Notes: generated by a model not told the origin, from the letters alone. Numbered from the stretch's first letter, positions 32,016 to 40,376 are shown. The stretch is DNA of 64,000 nucleotides from CAYTGR01 sp964437445 (GCA_964437445.1 CAYTGR010000018.1:11449-75448), one strand, 5' to 3'. A program made the numbers and translations.

Positions 32016-34196
32016 TAGCACTTGTTGGAAGGCTTTCAGCAGCGGGCCTTGCTGTTCAAAGCCCTGTTCGCCCAGCTCGCTCAGCGCCAAATAAACGGTA
32101 CAGCGACAGCGGCGGAGCAGTCCCAGCGCCAGGCGGTAGAGCGTCTCCTGGCGGGCGGCGTATTCCTCGGTGTCGGTCCAGGGCCGGTCGCCGGGCCAGG
32201 CCCGGCTGAGGACGTAGGGCTGCGTCAGCGGCTGGTAGAGCCGTTCCCACCAGGCGGAGCTTCCCGCCTCCAGCCAGAACTGCACCGTGACCGGGCGGTT
32301 GGTCATCAGGAAGGTGTAAGCCGGGGCCAGCAAGACCGCTTCTTCCGGCGTGGTCTGCCAGCTGCGGATGTATTGCGCGGCAACGACGCCATCCTGTACC
32401 ATCTCTAAATACTCCTGCCCCAGCGATTTGCCCTCCGGCAGCGCGTCGCCGATGGCCCAGCGGAACTTCTGGATGGATTCAATGAGATTGGCGGTGATGG
32501 CGCCGGCGTCAAACAGGCCGTGGAAGCCGAAACCCGGCTGCGAGAGCACCTCGCCGAACAACCGGCTCAGGAAATGGTCCAGCGCCTCAGCCGTTGACTC
32601 TTGCTCTCCGGCCAACCAGGTGCGCAGCTGCTCATAACGGTTTCCCAGTACAAACGTGATCCGCTCCTGCATGGCCGCGTTGAGCTGCGCGAACGGCGTT
32701 AAGGTCGGCACACCAGCCTTGACGCGGTAGACGATCTCGGCGAGCAGCTGGGCCCGCACCAGATCCAGCCCCTCAATCGCCTGCATCAGCGCGTAGGCCA
32801 CGTCAAACCGGGTAGGGCAGAGGCCCCAGGCCGGGTGCGCGAGCGCCGTTAGCGTGAGCAGGCATTGGGTCGCCGGCTCGTCACGCAGCGCCCGCGAGGG
32901 CCGGTGCGACCGCGCCGGGATCCCCAGCCGCTCCAGCCGGTTCATGAGCGAGAAACGCAGCGAATCGCTCAGGAAGGGAGCCAGCACCACAATTTCACCC
33001 GGCGGGACGGCCTGCTCCCGTACCAACCGGGCGACTTCCCCCGCTACCCAATCCAACATCTCCGGGTGGTAGCGGCTGGATTCAAAAACCAGAGCCGGAC
33101 CACGGTTACTATCAGCCGCGCTCAAATCCGTCCCGTGGTCCGTCGTCTGTCGTCCGTCCTCTCCCCCGTGGTCCGTTATCTGTTGTTTGCCGTCTTCTTC
33201 GTGGTCTGTGGTCTGTGGTCTGTGGTCTCTTTTTCCCAACGCCCGCGCCAATTTCCGCTGAAGCGCTGCCATCGCTGGCGTGGTGACGAACGAGGCGGAG
33301 AAGGCCAGCTGTTCATCACAGAGCTGGCCGAGGGCGGCGGCGCTCTCCGGGTCGGCCCCCAGGAAGCGCCGGTAGCCCGCCTCCGTGTCGTGGATCAGCA
33401 GCGCCGATTCCAGCCGGGGCAGCCAGGCGCGCAGCAGGTCGTGGGCGACGGGGGTATCCTCCTCCACGTTGTCGTAGATCAGGTGGCGGTAACGGGCCAG
33501 CAGATAATCGCGGCAGAGCGGTTGCGGCCAGAGGTGCTGGAGAAAGACTTCCAGCTGGAGCGAGAAATCCAGCAGGTTGTGCTGCAAGCAGAATTCGCGG
33601 AAGCGGGTCGCGCACTCCTGCGCCTCGTCGTAGACGCGACGCTGCGCCGGCTCGCCCACCCAGGCCGCTTTGAGCCGGGGGCCGAGCTCGGTGTAGGGGA
33701 ACCCAACGACCGCTGCCTTATTGAGGTTGTCTAAAATCTGGCTGTAGAGCCGGTTGCGGTCAATTGTGATCGTCTCAAAGTAGCCCTGCTCCAGCAGGGG
33801 GCGGACCAAGCGGGCCATGAAGTATTGGGCGGTCTCTAACGTGAGGAAGGTAGGCGGGCGGTGGGGATGGGCAAAGCCGGCCTCCTCGGCGACCAGCGGC
33901 CAGAAGAGGTCCACCATCCGTTGCGCCAGACCGCCCAGCGTGGCAACGCTGACCAGACCGCCGGCGACGACGTCGGGCCGGCGCAGGGCCGTCAGATAGG
34001 GTTCGGCCAGCGTCCGCTGCGGGGTCAGCACCAGCACCGCATCGGCCCAGACCCCCTGGGCCAGCAGGTGCCCCAGCCGCGCAACGGCCGCGGTCGTCTT
34101 CCCGCTGCCGGCCGGGCCGGTGAGGAACAGGGTCCCGCGAGGAGGGCGTTCCACCACGGCCTGTTGGTGAGAGGTGAGCTCGGGCATCGTTCCCAT
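31995..34196 (-). CDS. Second UvrD-like ATPase with degenerate helicase motifs (AddB/AdnA-like partner)
   Basis: 733 residues. Walker A GPAGSGKTTAA (near 28-38) and motif Ia VLTPQRTLAEPY are intact, but motif II reads LIYDNVEEDTP instead of DEAQD, motif III is HDTEAGYRRFLGADP, and the Arg of motif VI is absent in LYRLALGLLRRCRC. This fits a translocation-scaffold subunit like the inactivated helicase of AddB. Residues 323-355 are an in-frame heptamer-derived insert (TTDHG-type units), between SF1 domains 1A and 2A. The start could be 34187 (second ATG). First gene of the operon with the CAT-like, helicase and nuclease genes. The C terminus is encoded by a heptamer run. Confidence 0.75.
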   Translation of the reverse strand: MGTMPELTSHQQAVVERPPRGTLFLTGPAGSGKTTAAVARLGHLLAQGVWADAVLVLTPQRTLAEPYLTALRRPDVVAGGLVSVATLGGLAQRMVDLFWPLVAEEAGFAHPHRPPTFLTLETAQYFMARLVRPLLEQGYFETITIDRNRLYSQILDNLNKAAVVGFPYTELGPRLKAAWVGEPAQRRVYDEAQECATRFREFCLQHNLLDFSLQLEVFLQHLWPQPLCRDYLLARYRHLIYDNVEEDTPVAHDLLRAWLPRLESALLIHDTEAGYRRFLGADPESAAALGQLCDEQLAFSASFVTTPAMAALQRKLARALGKRDHRPQTTDHEEDGKQQITDHGGEDGRQTTDHGTDLSAADSNRGPALVFESSRYHPEMLDWVAGEVARLVREQAVPPGEIVVLAPFLSDSLRFSLMNRLERLGIPARSHRPSRALRDEPATQCLLTLTALAHPAWGLCPTRFDVAYALMQAIEGLDLVRAQLLAEIVYRVKAGVPTLTPFAQLNAAMQERITFVLGNRYEQLRTWLAGEQESTAEALDHFLSRLFGEVLSQPGFGFHGLFDAGAITANLIESIQKFRWAIGDALPEGKSLGQEYLEMVQDGVVAAQYIRSWQTTPEEAVLLAPAYTFLMTNRPVTVQFWLEAGSSAWWERLYQPLTQPYVLSRAWPGDRPWTDTEEYAARQETLYRLALGLLRRCRCTVYLALSELGEQGFEQQGPLLKAFQQVLRMKAEG
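33133..33230. repeat. In-frame heptamer repeat insertion in the helicase-like gene
   Basis: GTGGTCC, GTCGTCT, GTCGTCC, GTCC, then after an interruption GTGGTCT repeated four times (33200-33229). On the coding strand this gives a His/Asp/Thr/Gln-rich stretch (TTDHE, ITDHG, TTDHG) in an otherwise normal sequence. Confidence 0.8.
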
Positions 34197-34239
34197 GCCC
34201 CTATTGTAACGCTAATTGGCAGAAGTTCATCCCAGGTGG

Positions 34240-34710
34240 TTACAGGTTTGTTGAGGTATGGGTCACCGGTATCTGTTTCAATGCAAGACGGTTCAGTGTG
34301 GGTAAAACAGGCAATTCAACCCGCATTCGACGGGCAAAACTGTGCAGATACTCCCGTGCATATGGCCACAAGAGGGTCATGGCCGAAATATGCTCAAATT
34401 CTTCCCACACCTCTGGGCTTAACGTTTCCCAATCACACTGGACCTCAAATAAACCTTCCAGGGTGAAGTTCAGGTGAAATTCAGGTCGCCTGGCATCTGG
34501 GCCTTTGACATGGAGTGTCAAAAACACTGAAGCTTGCTGCTGCTCCCTATGGGGCACAATGCTAAGATCAAGGCCTAAAAAAAATGATGGCGCAGATTCT
34601 TGTTCTTCTTCCTCTTCATCCACGGCGGTTTCTTCTGTCAATCTTTCAATGTTTGCCGTATAGAGTCGCACATCCAACAATTGTAAAGGATAAAGGTGTT
34701 CTTGTTCCAT
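34240..34710 (-). CDS. SecB-like chaperone of a toxin-antitoxin-chaperone module
   Basis: 156 residues, about the length of SecB. The N-terminal half has PLQLLDVRLYTANIERL, then an acidic stretch (EETAVDEEEEEQE near 28-40), beta strands FFLGLDLSIV and FLTLHVKG, and FHLNFTLEGLFEV. The second half has the SecB hallmark LWPYAREYLHSFARRM followed by VELPVLPTLNRLAL, matching the LfPYaRe...fPpl.l.pinf pattern. E. coli-type SecB serves the Sec translocon; here it lies 17 bp after an antitoxin gene, in the order toxin-antitoxin-SecB, as in the M. tuberculosis HigB1-HigA1-SecB-TA module. It probably stabilises the antitoxin. Start 34710 chosen because upstream codons are not conserved-looking. Confidence 0.82.
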   Translation of the reverse strand: MEQEHLYPLQLLDVRLYTANIERLTEETAVDEEEEEQESAPSFFLGLDLSIVPHREQQQASVFLTLHVKGPDARRPEFHLNFTLEGLFEVQCDWETLSPEVWEEFEHISAMTLLWPYAREYLHSFARRMRVELPVLPTLNRLALKQIPVTHTSTNL

Positions 34711-34727
34711 GTTTTTATAACAGTTCC

Positions 34728-35174
34728 TCAAGCTGCTTGATATTGAGTGGCCGGGACATCTCCTTGAGTGGCAAGGGTAAAACCGGCCCGGCGCTGCGGT
34801 GATGCAACGGGGAGACGATGTTTCTTCTCCCACAAAGCCTCAGGGGCAACCGTGCGAATTTGCGGCACAACATAGGCAACCCTTGCAGGTTCAGGGGATG
34901 GCTGGGCACCCAATTGAATGGTCAGCTCCGCCTCTAAAGCTTGAGCCAGACGTCGCAAGAAATCCAGGGTAGGGTTGGCCAGGCCATTCTCCAGTTTAGA
35001 GATGTTGGCTTGCCTGGTTCCGACCCGCCGTGCCAGTTCAGCCTGTGACCAGCCTTTTGCCAGCCGCAAACGCAAAACAGCATCAGCCAGCTCTAAAGCC
35101 GGCCGGAGCTCTTCTTCCGCAGCGACATAGGATGGATCTTGTCGCAATTTTTTAAGCACTTCTTCGTGCTTCAT
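34728..35174 (-). CDS. HigA-like HTH antitoxin with C-terminal extension
   Basis: 148 residues, longer than the usual 90-110 of HigA antitoxins. Residues 1-35 form an N-terminal helical region, and an XRE helix-turn-helix spans about 36-92 (LRLAKGWSQAELARRVGT, then ISKLENGLANPTLDFLRRLA). A tail of about 50 residues follows, with VAYVVPQIR, APEALWEKKHRLP and a Gln/Ala-rich end. In TAC systems an extension of this kind (chaperone addiction domain) keeps the antitoxin unstable until SecB binds it. AAAGGAGAG lies just upstream of the ATG. Expected to repress its own operon. Confidence 0.85.
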   Translation of the reverse strand: MKHEEVLKKLRQDPSYVAAEEELRPALELADAVLRLRLAKGWSQAELARRVGTRQANISKLENGLANPTLDFLRRLAQALEAELTIQLGAQPSPEPARVAYVVPQIRTVAPEALWEKKHRLPVASPQRRAGFTLATQGDVPATQYQAA

Positions 35175-35215
35175 GGTATCTCTCCTTTAAAAGTGATAGC
35201 AAAAAGTGGTAGCAA

Positions 35216-35566
35216 TCATGGTTCATAGCCGTGTCTTTGCGAGTAGTCGCTCTTGTAGGCTACAGCTTTTTCAATGATAACGTCGGCCACTTTATCTGAT
35301 TTCTTGGTAAAGCCGCAGAGCAAAACTGCTGTATCACGGCGAAAAATGAAATATAAAATCCGCTGCTGCCCATGATGGGTCCTAATACGCAATTCGTGTA
35401 TGCCATCGCGCAGAATATCGGCATGGGGTTGTTGGAGATTCAAGCCGTGTTCAGCCAGTAACTCAATTTTGTGCATCACCAGTACCCGCTCTTGAGCGGG
35501 CAAACTTTCTATAAAATCTACCACCGGGCAGTCACCATGAACCGTTTCATAGTACTCAATATTCAT
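35216..35566 (-). CDS. RelE/HigB-superfamily toxin
   Basis: 116 residues of the HigB/RelE-like type (phage-derived Gp49-like group): MNIEYYETVHGDCPVVDFIESL, LRDGIHELRIRTHHGQQRILY (given here in two pieces, DGIHELRIR and GQQRILYFIF) and LLCGFTKKSDKVADVIIEKA (also to be read as GFTKKS and IIEKA). The conserved Arg and Lys residues used for ribosome-dependent mRNA cleavage are present. It is the first gene of the module, 41 bp before the antitoxin, the HigB-HigA order. The whole block is more AT-rich than flanking genes, suggesting acquisition by transfer. Confidence 0.87.
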   Translation of the reverse strand: MNIEYYETVHGDCPVVDFIESLPAQERVLVMHKIELLAEHGLNLQQPHADILRDGIHELRIRTHHGQQRILYFIFRRDTAVLLCGFTKKSDKVADVIIEKAVAYKSDYSQRHGYEP

Positions 35567-35597
35567 ACATTTTTCTCGGCGCTGCCTGATACTTTGT

Positions 35598-35615
35598 TAT
35601 AGCATATATGCTATA
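35598..35615. promoter_or_regulatory. Palindromic operator of the TAC module
   Basis: TATAGCATATATGCTATA is a perfect 18-bp palindrome 32 bp upstream of the toxin start, in an AT-rich stretch with further TATA-like boxes (CTATACTACTATAAC at 35611-35625). It overlaps possible -10 elements for minus-strand transcription, the position expected for antitoxin autoregulation. Confidence 0.65.
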
Positions 35616-35677
35616 CTACTATAACATCATTTGCTAAACCTGTCAACAGACAAACAGCGGTCAGCGGTGGAATCCAT

Positions 35678-36835
35678 TCAGAGCAGGCGAATTTTGGGTT
35701 TGCCCAAGGTGCGCCCCTTCCAGGTGGAGGTGCCGCGCAGGGCCAGTCTCAGCGAGCGCAGGGCGACGATCACATCCAACAGGGTGCTCAAGGGATAGAG
35801 CGGGACGGTATAGAGCGGCAGGCGCAGCCGCCCATAGGGCAGCCCCCAGACCAGCCAGGATTCAACGATAGCCACAGCTGCCAGCCCAACGCTTGCCGCC
35901 GGAACCGGTTGTCCCAGTCCTTTCAACAGCAAGACGATGAGCGGCTCCCAGGTCACCAGGAGCATCCAGCCCCAGATGAAGAGATAGGGCAACAGCCGGT
36001 ACTCAAAGGCCGCAAAAAGATTCTTGGTGAAGCCTGCGTAGACTTCGCGGGCCGAGTGATACATCCGGCAGCGGAGGCGCGCGGTAGCATCCACCATCCG
36101 CCAGCGCAGCCCCGCCGCCTTGATTCGCTGCGTCAATGCCAGATCGTCCACCGCTTCCCCGCGTATCGCCGCATAGCCGCCGATCTGCTCAAAGGCGGCG
36201 CGCCGGAAGAGGAGGAATTGTCCGATGGAAGCCGAGAGCTGCGGCAGGCGGAGCCGGTGCGCGAGCGCGAAAGGCAGGAGCGCGAAGAAGGCCCAGGAGA
36301 ACATGGGGACGATCAGCCGTTCGGCCCAGGTGACGACCTCCTGGCGGACAAAGACGCTCAGCAGGTCGGCCTGTTCGGCGACCAGGGCACTGACTGCGTC
36401 GTGCAGCAGCGTGGGGTGATGCACGGTATCGGCGTCGGTAAACAGGAGCAGGTCACCGGTCGCGGCCTGGGCCAGCTGGTGGCAGGCCCAGTGCTTGCCC
36501 AGCCAGCCAGGGGGGAGGTCGGCGCCCGCCAAGAGGTGCAGCCGGTCGTCGGCGGCAGCCAGCGCGGCCAGAATCTCGCCGGTCCGGTCCGTGGAGTGAT
36601 CGTTCAGGACCCAGAGCTCAAAAGTGGGGTAATCCTGTGCCAGCACCGAGCTGACACAGGCCTCAATGTTCTGCTCCTCATTACGGGCCGGGATCAGCAC
36701 CGAGACGCGCGGGAGGTGCACAGGCCGGGAGTAACGCTCTACCCGCCGCACGGCGCGCAGGTTGCTCAGGGTGATGAGCAGGGCCACGGTGAGGAAGCCC
36801 ACCACGCCGATCTGGTGGATAGGCAAGCCGGTCAT
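35678..36835 (-). CDS. Family 2 glycosyltransferase, membrane-bound
   Basis: 385 residues. An N-terminal membrane helix (about 6-25) is followed by a GT2 domain with VSVLIPARNEEQNIEACV near 45-62, WVLNDHSTDRT near 73, LLLFTDADT (DxD) near 128 and the RG-EAVDDLALTQRIKAAGLRW acceptor/QxxRW-type region near 224. Three or four C-terminal membrane segments follow. The layout resembles ceramide-glucosyl- or carotenoid-type transferases acting on lipids. Start 36835 is chosen because ATGA overlaps the PlsY stop by 4 bp; a longer frame to 36898 exists. It is coupled to PlsY, consistent with a lipid substrate. Confidence 0.85.
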   Translation of the reverse strand: MTGLPIHQIGVVGFLTVALLITLSNLRAVRRVERYSRPVHLPRVSVLIPARNEEQNIEACVSSVLAQDYPTFELWVLNDHSTDRTGEILAALAAADDRLHLLAGADLPPGWLGKHWACHQLAQAATGDLLLFTDADTVHHPTLLHDAVSALVAEQADLLSVFVRQEVVTWAERLIVPMFSWAFFALLPFALAHRLRLPQLSASIGQFLLFRRAAFEQIGGYAAIRGEAVDDLALTQRIKAAGLRWRMVDATARLRCRMYHSAREVYAGFTKNLFAAFEYRLLPYLFIWGWMLLVTWEPLIVLLLKGLGQPVPAASVGLAAVAIVESWLVWGLPYGRLRLPLYTVPLYPLSTLLDVIVALRSLRLALRGTSTWKGRTLGKPKIRLL

Positions 36836-37425
36836 GGGGTGCGGCGCAGCCAGGAGCGCAGTTGCGGGCGACGGGGCAGTTCCTGCCGGTGTTTCCACAG
36901 CAGAATCGCCAGGTTGCCGGCCCAGAGGGCCAACAGCGCGGCGTCGGCGCCGCGCAGCAGCAGGTAGATCAGGAAACCGCTCATGCCGAAGACCACTGCC
37001 CAGGCGGAGACAGTTTGCACGGCGTAGCCGAGCACCAGCAAGGTGGTCTGGACCGCCAGCGCTTCGCCGGGGAGCACGCCGATCCAGACGCCGCCCGTCA
37101 CCGCCACGGCCTTGCCGCCCCGTCCACGCAGGAAAGGCGAGAAAGCGTGTCCGGCCACGGGGGCGAGCGCGACCGGCACCAGCGCCCAGCCGGTGATCCC
37201 GTAGACAAAATGGGCCAGCGCTACCGGCAGCGCCCCTTTGAGCATATCCAGGAACAGCACCGCCAGGCCGACCCCCGCGCCGCCGGCCTGCCAGGCGTTG
37301 ACCGTGCCGGGATTGCCGTCGCCATAGCGGCGGACATCAGCCCGGGTCACGAGGCGCCCCAGCACAACCGCAAAGGGCACGGACCCGGCCAGAAATCCTA
37401 TCAGCGACCACAGGATCATATCCAT
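36832..37425 (-). CDS. plsY: Acyl-phosphate:glycerol-3-phosphate acyltransferase
   Basis: 197-residue integral membrane enzyme that makes lysophosphatidate, the first step in phospholipid synthesis. Conserved motifs are GSVPFAVVLGRLV (14-26), YGDGNPGTVNAWQAGG (34-49, usual form G-GNPGATN), and GHAFSPFLRGRGGKAVA (92-108). The protein ends in a basic tail. The Asn-Ala-Trp replacing the common Thr-Asn triad is a small deviation. The start ATG lies at the edge of a GGCGAAT heptamer run. No plsX or plsC is adjacent. Confidence 0.88.
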   Translation of the reverse strand: MDMILWSLIGFLAGSVPFAVVLGRLVTRADVRRYGDGNPGTVNAWQAGGAGVGLAVLFLDMLKGALPVALAHFVYGITGWALVPVALAPVAGHAFSPFLRGRGGKAVAVTGGVWIGVLPGEALAVQTTLLVLGYAVQTVSAWAVVFGMSGFLIYLLLRGADAALLALWAGNLAILLWKHRQELPRRPQLRSWLRRTP

Positions 37426-37451
37426 TCGCTATTTGCCATCTGCCATTCGCC
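37422..37451. repeat. Heptamer repeat CCATTCG at the plsY start
   Basis: CCATTCG, CTATTTG, CCATCTG, CCATTCG: reverse complement of the GGCGAAT family at 31953. The plsY ATG (37425) falls in the first unit. Confidence 0.7.
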
Positions 37452-37474
37452 TTGTGGGGTGGGAGGCGGGGCCA

Positions 37475-40276
37475 TCATGTGCGACTCTTGCCAGGTTGTG
37501 GTTCGTTCTCCGGTGGTAGCTCTGGGGAGACCGGCAAGGTGAAAAAGAAGATGCTCCCCTGACCAACGTGGCTTTCTACGCCGACCTGTCCGCCCAGCTT
37601 CTCCACGATGCGCCGCACAATGGAAAGCCCCAGGCCGTGCCCCTTGGTGCGCCCCTGGTAAAGCCGCGTGAAGGGCGTAAACAGACGGCCTTGCTCCTCT
37701 TCTGTCAGCCCTGACCCGTTGTCGCGCACCCAAAAACGAACCTGCGAACCGCCTGAGCCATTTCCCTCATGGCCGTTTGGCCCGGCCTCAGTCTGGACCT
37801 GGTCCCAACCCAGCTCTACGTGCGGGGGCTGGCCCCCATATTTCAGCGCATTGCTGATATAGTTGGCCCACACCTCTTCTATCCAGGGCGCATATCCCAC
37901 TGTCGGCGGCCACGTAGCCGGCCCGCTGATCGTACCCTGGTATTCAGCCACCATGCCGGCCAGGCGATTTTGCACTTCAGTGATAATCCCCGCCATATCC
38001 AGCGGTCCGACGGCTACTTCGTCAATCTTCCGCATGCTGGCCAGCAACAACAGCTCATTGACGATGCTGGTCATCTTTTCGGCGCTCTTTTCAATCATGA
38101 GCAGACATTCGCGCACCTTTTTGGGCGGCAGTTGAGAGCCCTGGTCAGCCAGCAACCCGCTGAACCCGATCACCGTGGTCAACGGCGTTTTCAGATCGTG
38201 CGCTACCGTATGGGCAAAGGCATCCAGCTCCGTATTGCGGGCTTCCAGTTCAGCGGTATAGGCCTGAAGGGTCAGCTCGGCCTGCTTGCGTTCAGCAATT
38301 TCCTGTTGCGCCACTTCGTAGAGCTGGGCCTGGTGGATCGCGACGGCCAGCGTCGCAGCAATTTCGGTAGCGATGATCACATGGTCGGCGGTAAACGCAG
38401 CAGCACGGTCAGACTGGAGGTGTAAAGCCCCGACCAATGTCTCGCGCACCATGAGCGGCACAATCATGTAAGAGCGCAGCCCCTCGTCGTACAGTGCTTG
38501 TTGGAAAGCAGAGCGCTGTGGAATGGCGCTCAAGTCGGTCACGCCGAGAATCCGCCCGGCCTGGAGGGCCGGCTCGCCAAAGACCGGCAGGTAGGTCTCT
38601 ATCCGCACCTGCACCGGCATGTCCCCGCCGGACTCCGCCGCCAGCAATCTGGCAATGCCGGACTCATCTTTCTCCATGACCAGGACCCGCTGGCAAGGAA
38701 TCAGGTGCCGCATCCGGTAAACCGCGACCACCGCGATGGTCTCCGGCGAACGGGCCGCCAGGATGGATTCATCCAGTTCGCGCAGGATTTGCAGCCGCTC
38801 GGTGAAGCTGTAAAGCGCAGCGTCGGCCGTCTTGCGTTCCGTGATATCCTCTTCCACGACAATGAAGTGGGTCATCTGTTCAGCCGCATCATACACAGGG
38901 GCGACAGTGGCCCGCACCCAATAGAGCGATCCGTCTTTGCGCCGGTTGCGAAATTCGCCGCACCATTCCAGTCCCATCGTGACTGTATGCCACATTGTCT
39001 GGTACAGCGAGGTGCCGGCCTCTTCCCACAACATGGGCAAGGGTTGGCCCAACGTCTCAGCAAGCAGGTAACCGGTGGCCTCCTCAAATTTAGGGTTGAC
39101 GTATTCAATCTGCCCCTGGGTGTTGGTGATGATGACCACGTTGGCGCTCTGCTCTACTGCCTGGCCCAACTTCCGCAGCTCGGCGTTCTGGGCTTCCAAT
39201 TGCTGCTGATAGGCTTGTAGCGCCTGTTCGGCTTGCTTCTGTGCGGTGACGTCATGGATTACCACGACCCAGCCGCAGACAGCGCCGGATGGCTCATACA
39301 ACGGCGAGGTACGCAAGTCATAGTAACGCTGGGGCTGTCCCACGCCGACAACCGTTTGGGTCTGGGTCGCGGTCAAATCCAGATACTGCTCTATGGGGTC
39401 AAAACGGTGCAGCAGGACCTCCGTGATCGTTTGACCGACCACCTCGCGGAGCTCCTTCCCGAGGAACTGGCAAGCCGCCCGGTTAAGGTCCACAATCCGC
39501 CCCCGCGCTTCCAGGACAAAGACGGCATCCGCCAGTCCTTCCAGGACGGTGCTGCGGGCAATGGGCAGCAGCTCAAAAAGATGGTAGCGGAAGAGAGCCC
39601 GTGCGATGATGGTGCCGGCCAGGGCATAACCCACCGGGGTCAGGTCCAGATAGGGGAGCGGCCCCCAGCGTAACAGGTAGAGCAAAGTGCCCATGGCCGG
39701 CAGCCAGATTGCTCCCAGCAGTGCACCGGCTTGCCCGGCCTGGAGATAAGCTGCCTGTCGCCGGGTCTGCCAGAGCAGGTAACTGCCCAGCAGGAGCAGG
39801 AGATAGCCATAACCGGCAAACAAGGCTATCCCCACACCATGTTCCAGGACCAACACCGTGGCCGTCTGAAACGGTCGCAGCTGCATGGCGGTCCAGATCA
39901 GGTGATGGGCCTCGTTGGTCCAGACCAGTCCCAGGGTTATCAAAGAGGGCAGGACCAGAAAAGGCCCCCATCGTCTCAACCGGTCATTCTGGCTTACTGC
40001 CTGAAGCACAACGGCGAATAACAATCCCGGCGCCGAAACAATGCCCAGGTATTGCACGCGGGTCCACCCGAGCTTAGCCTCCAGGGTGGGAAGCCCCAGC
40101 TGAACCGCATAGGCCAGTGCCCAAAGCGCCGCCGCCAGCATCGCCAGGGCTAGCGCCGGGGCACCGGGCGCCTGACGGCGACGCCAGGCGTAGCCCGCTA
40201 CCGTCACGGAGATCAGGGCGGAAACGATCAAGGCCAGCGCGTAAGGGCTGAATTGCCAGTTTGTCAGGTTCAACAT
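37475..40276 (-). CDS. Membrane sensor histidine kinase (7TM-PAS-PAS-GAF-HisKA-HATPase)
   Basis: 933 residues. Seven hydrophobic helices in residues 8-225 form an N-terminal 7TM histidine-kinase module. PAS 1 (EGLADAVFVLEARGRIVDLN near 245), PAS 2 (VVIITNTQGQIEYVNPKFEE near 380) with a PAC segment, and a GAF domain (about 515-665) follow. HisKA with the phospho-acceptor His in AHTVAHDLKTPLTT, then the ATPase N box NYISNALKYG, G1 VRDNGSGL and G2 KGHGLGLSIV. No response regulator is adjacent, so it is an orphan kinase. It is the first gene of a transcript with plsY and GT2, separated from plsY by 49 bp containing a heptamer run. Confidence 0.9.
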   Translation of the reverse strand: MLNLTNWQFSPYALALIVSALISVTVAGYAWRRRQAPGAPALALAMLAAALWALAYAVQLGLPTLEAKLGWTRVQYLGIVSAPGLLFAVVLQAVSQNDRLRRWGPFLVLPSLITLGLVWTNEAHHLIWTAMQLRPFQTATVLVLEHGVGIALFAGYGYLLLLLGSYLLWQTRRQAAYLQAGQAGALLGAIWLPAMGTLLYLLRWGPLPYLDLTPVGYALAGTIIARALFRYHLFELLPIARSTVLEGLADAVFVLEARGRIVDLNRAACQFLGKELREVVGQTITEVLLHRFDPIEQYLDLTATQTQTVVGVGQPQRYYDLRTSPLYEPSGAVCGWVVVIHDVTAQKQAEQALQAYQQQLEAQNAELRKLGQAVEQSANVVIITNTQGQIEYVNPKFEEATGYLLAETLGQPLPMLWEEAGTSLYQTMWHTVTMGLEWCGEFRNRRKDGSLYWVRATVAPVYDAAEQMTHFIVVEEDITERKTADAALYSFTERLQILRELDESILAARSPETIAVVAVYRMRHLIPCQRVLVMEKDESGIARLLAAESGGDMPVQVRIETYLPVFGEPALQAGRILGVTDLSAIPQRSAFQQALYDEGLRSYMIVPLMVRETLVGALHLQSDRAAAFTADHVIIATEIAATLAVAIHQAQLYEVAQQEIAERKQAELTLQAYTAELEARNTELDAFAHTVAHDLKTPLTTVIGFSGLLADQGSQLPPKKVRECLLMIEKSAEKMTSIVNELLLLASMRKIDEVAVGPLDMAGIITEVQNRLAGMVAEYQGTISGPATWPPTVGYAPWIEEVWANYISNALKYGGQPPHVELGWDQVQTEAGPNGHEGNGSGGSQVRFWVRDNGSGLTEEEQGRLFTPFTRLYQGRTKGHGLGLSIVRRIVEKLGGQVGVESHVGQGSIFFFTLPVSPELPPENEPQPGKSRT

Positions 40277-40376
40277 AGGTCCAATCTGCCGGCGGAGGAC
40301 ATGGGTCCGGTCGCCTCATCCCTTGAATGGTTACTATCCATCTCATGAAGTCAAGCTGCCAGGGTTGGTTTGCCGT

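Noticed and set aside
31297..35566. Phage-defence island built from helicases, nuclease and TAC
   Set aside because: The helicase-nuclease set reads as a general resection complex and differs in base composition from the TAC block; a joint defence role is speculation.
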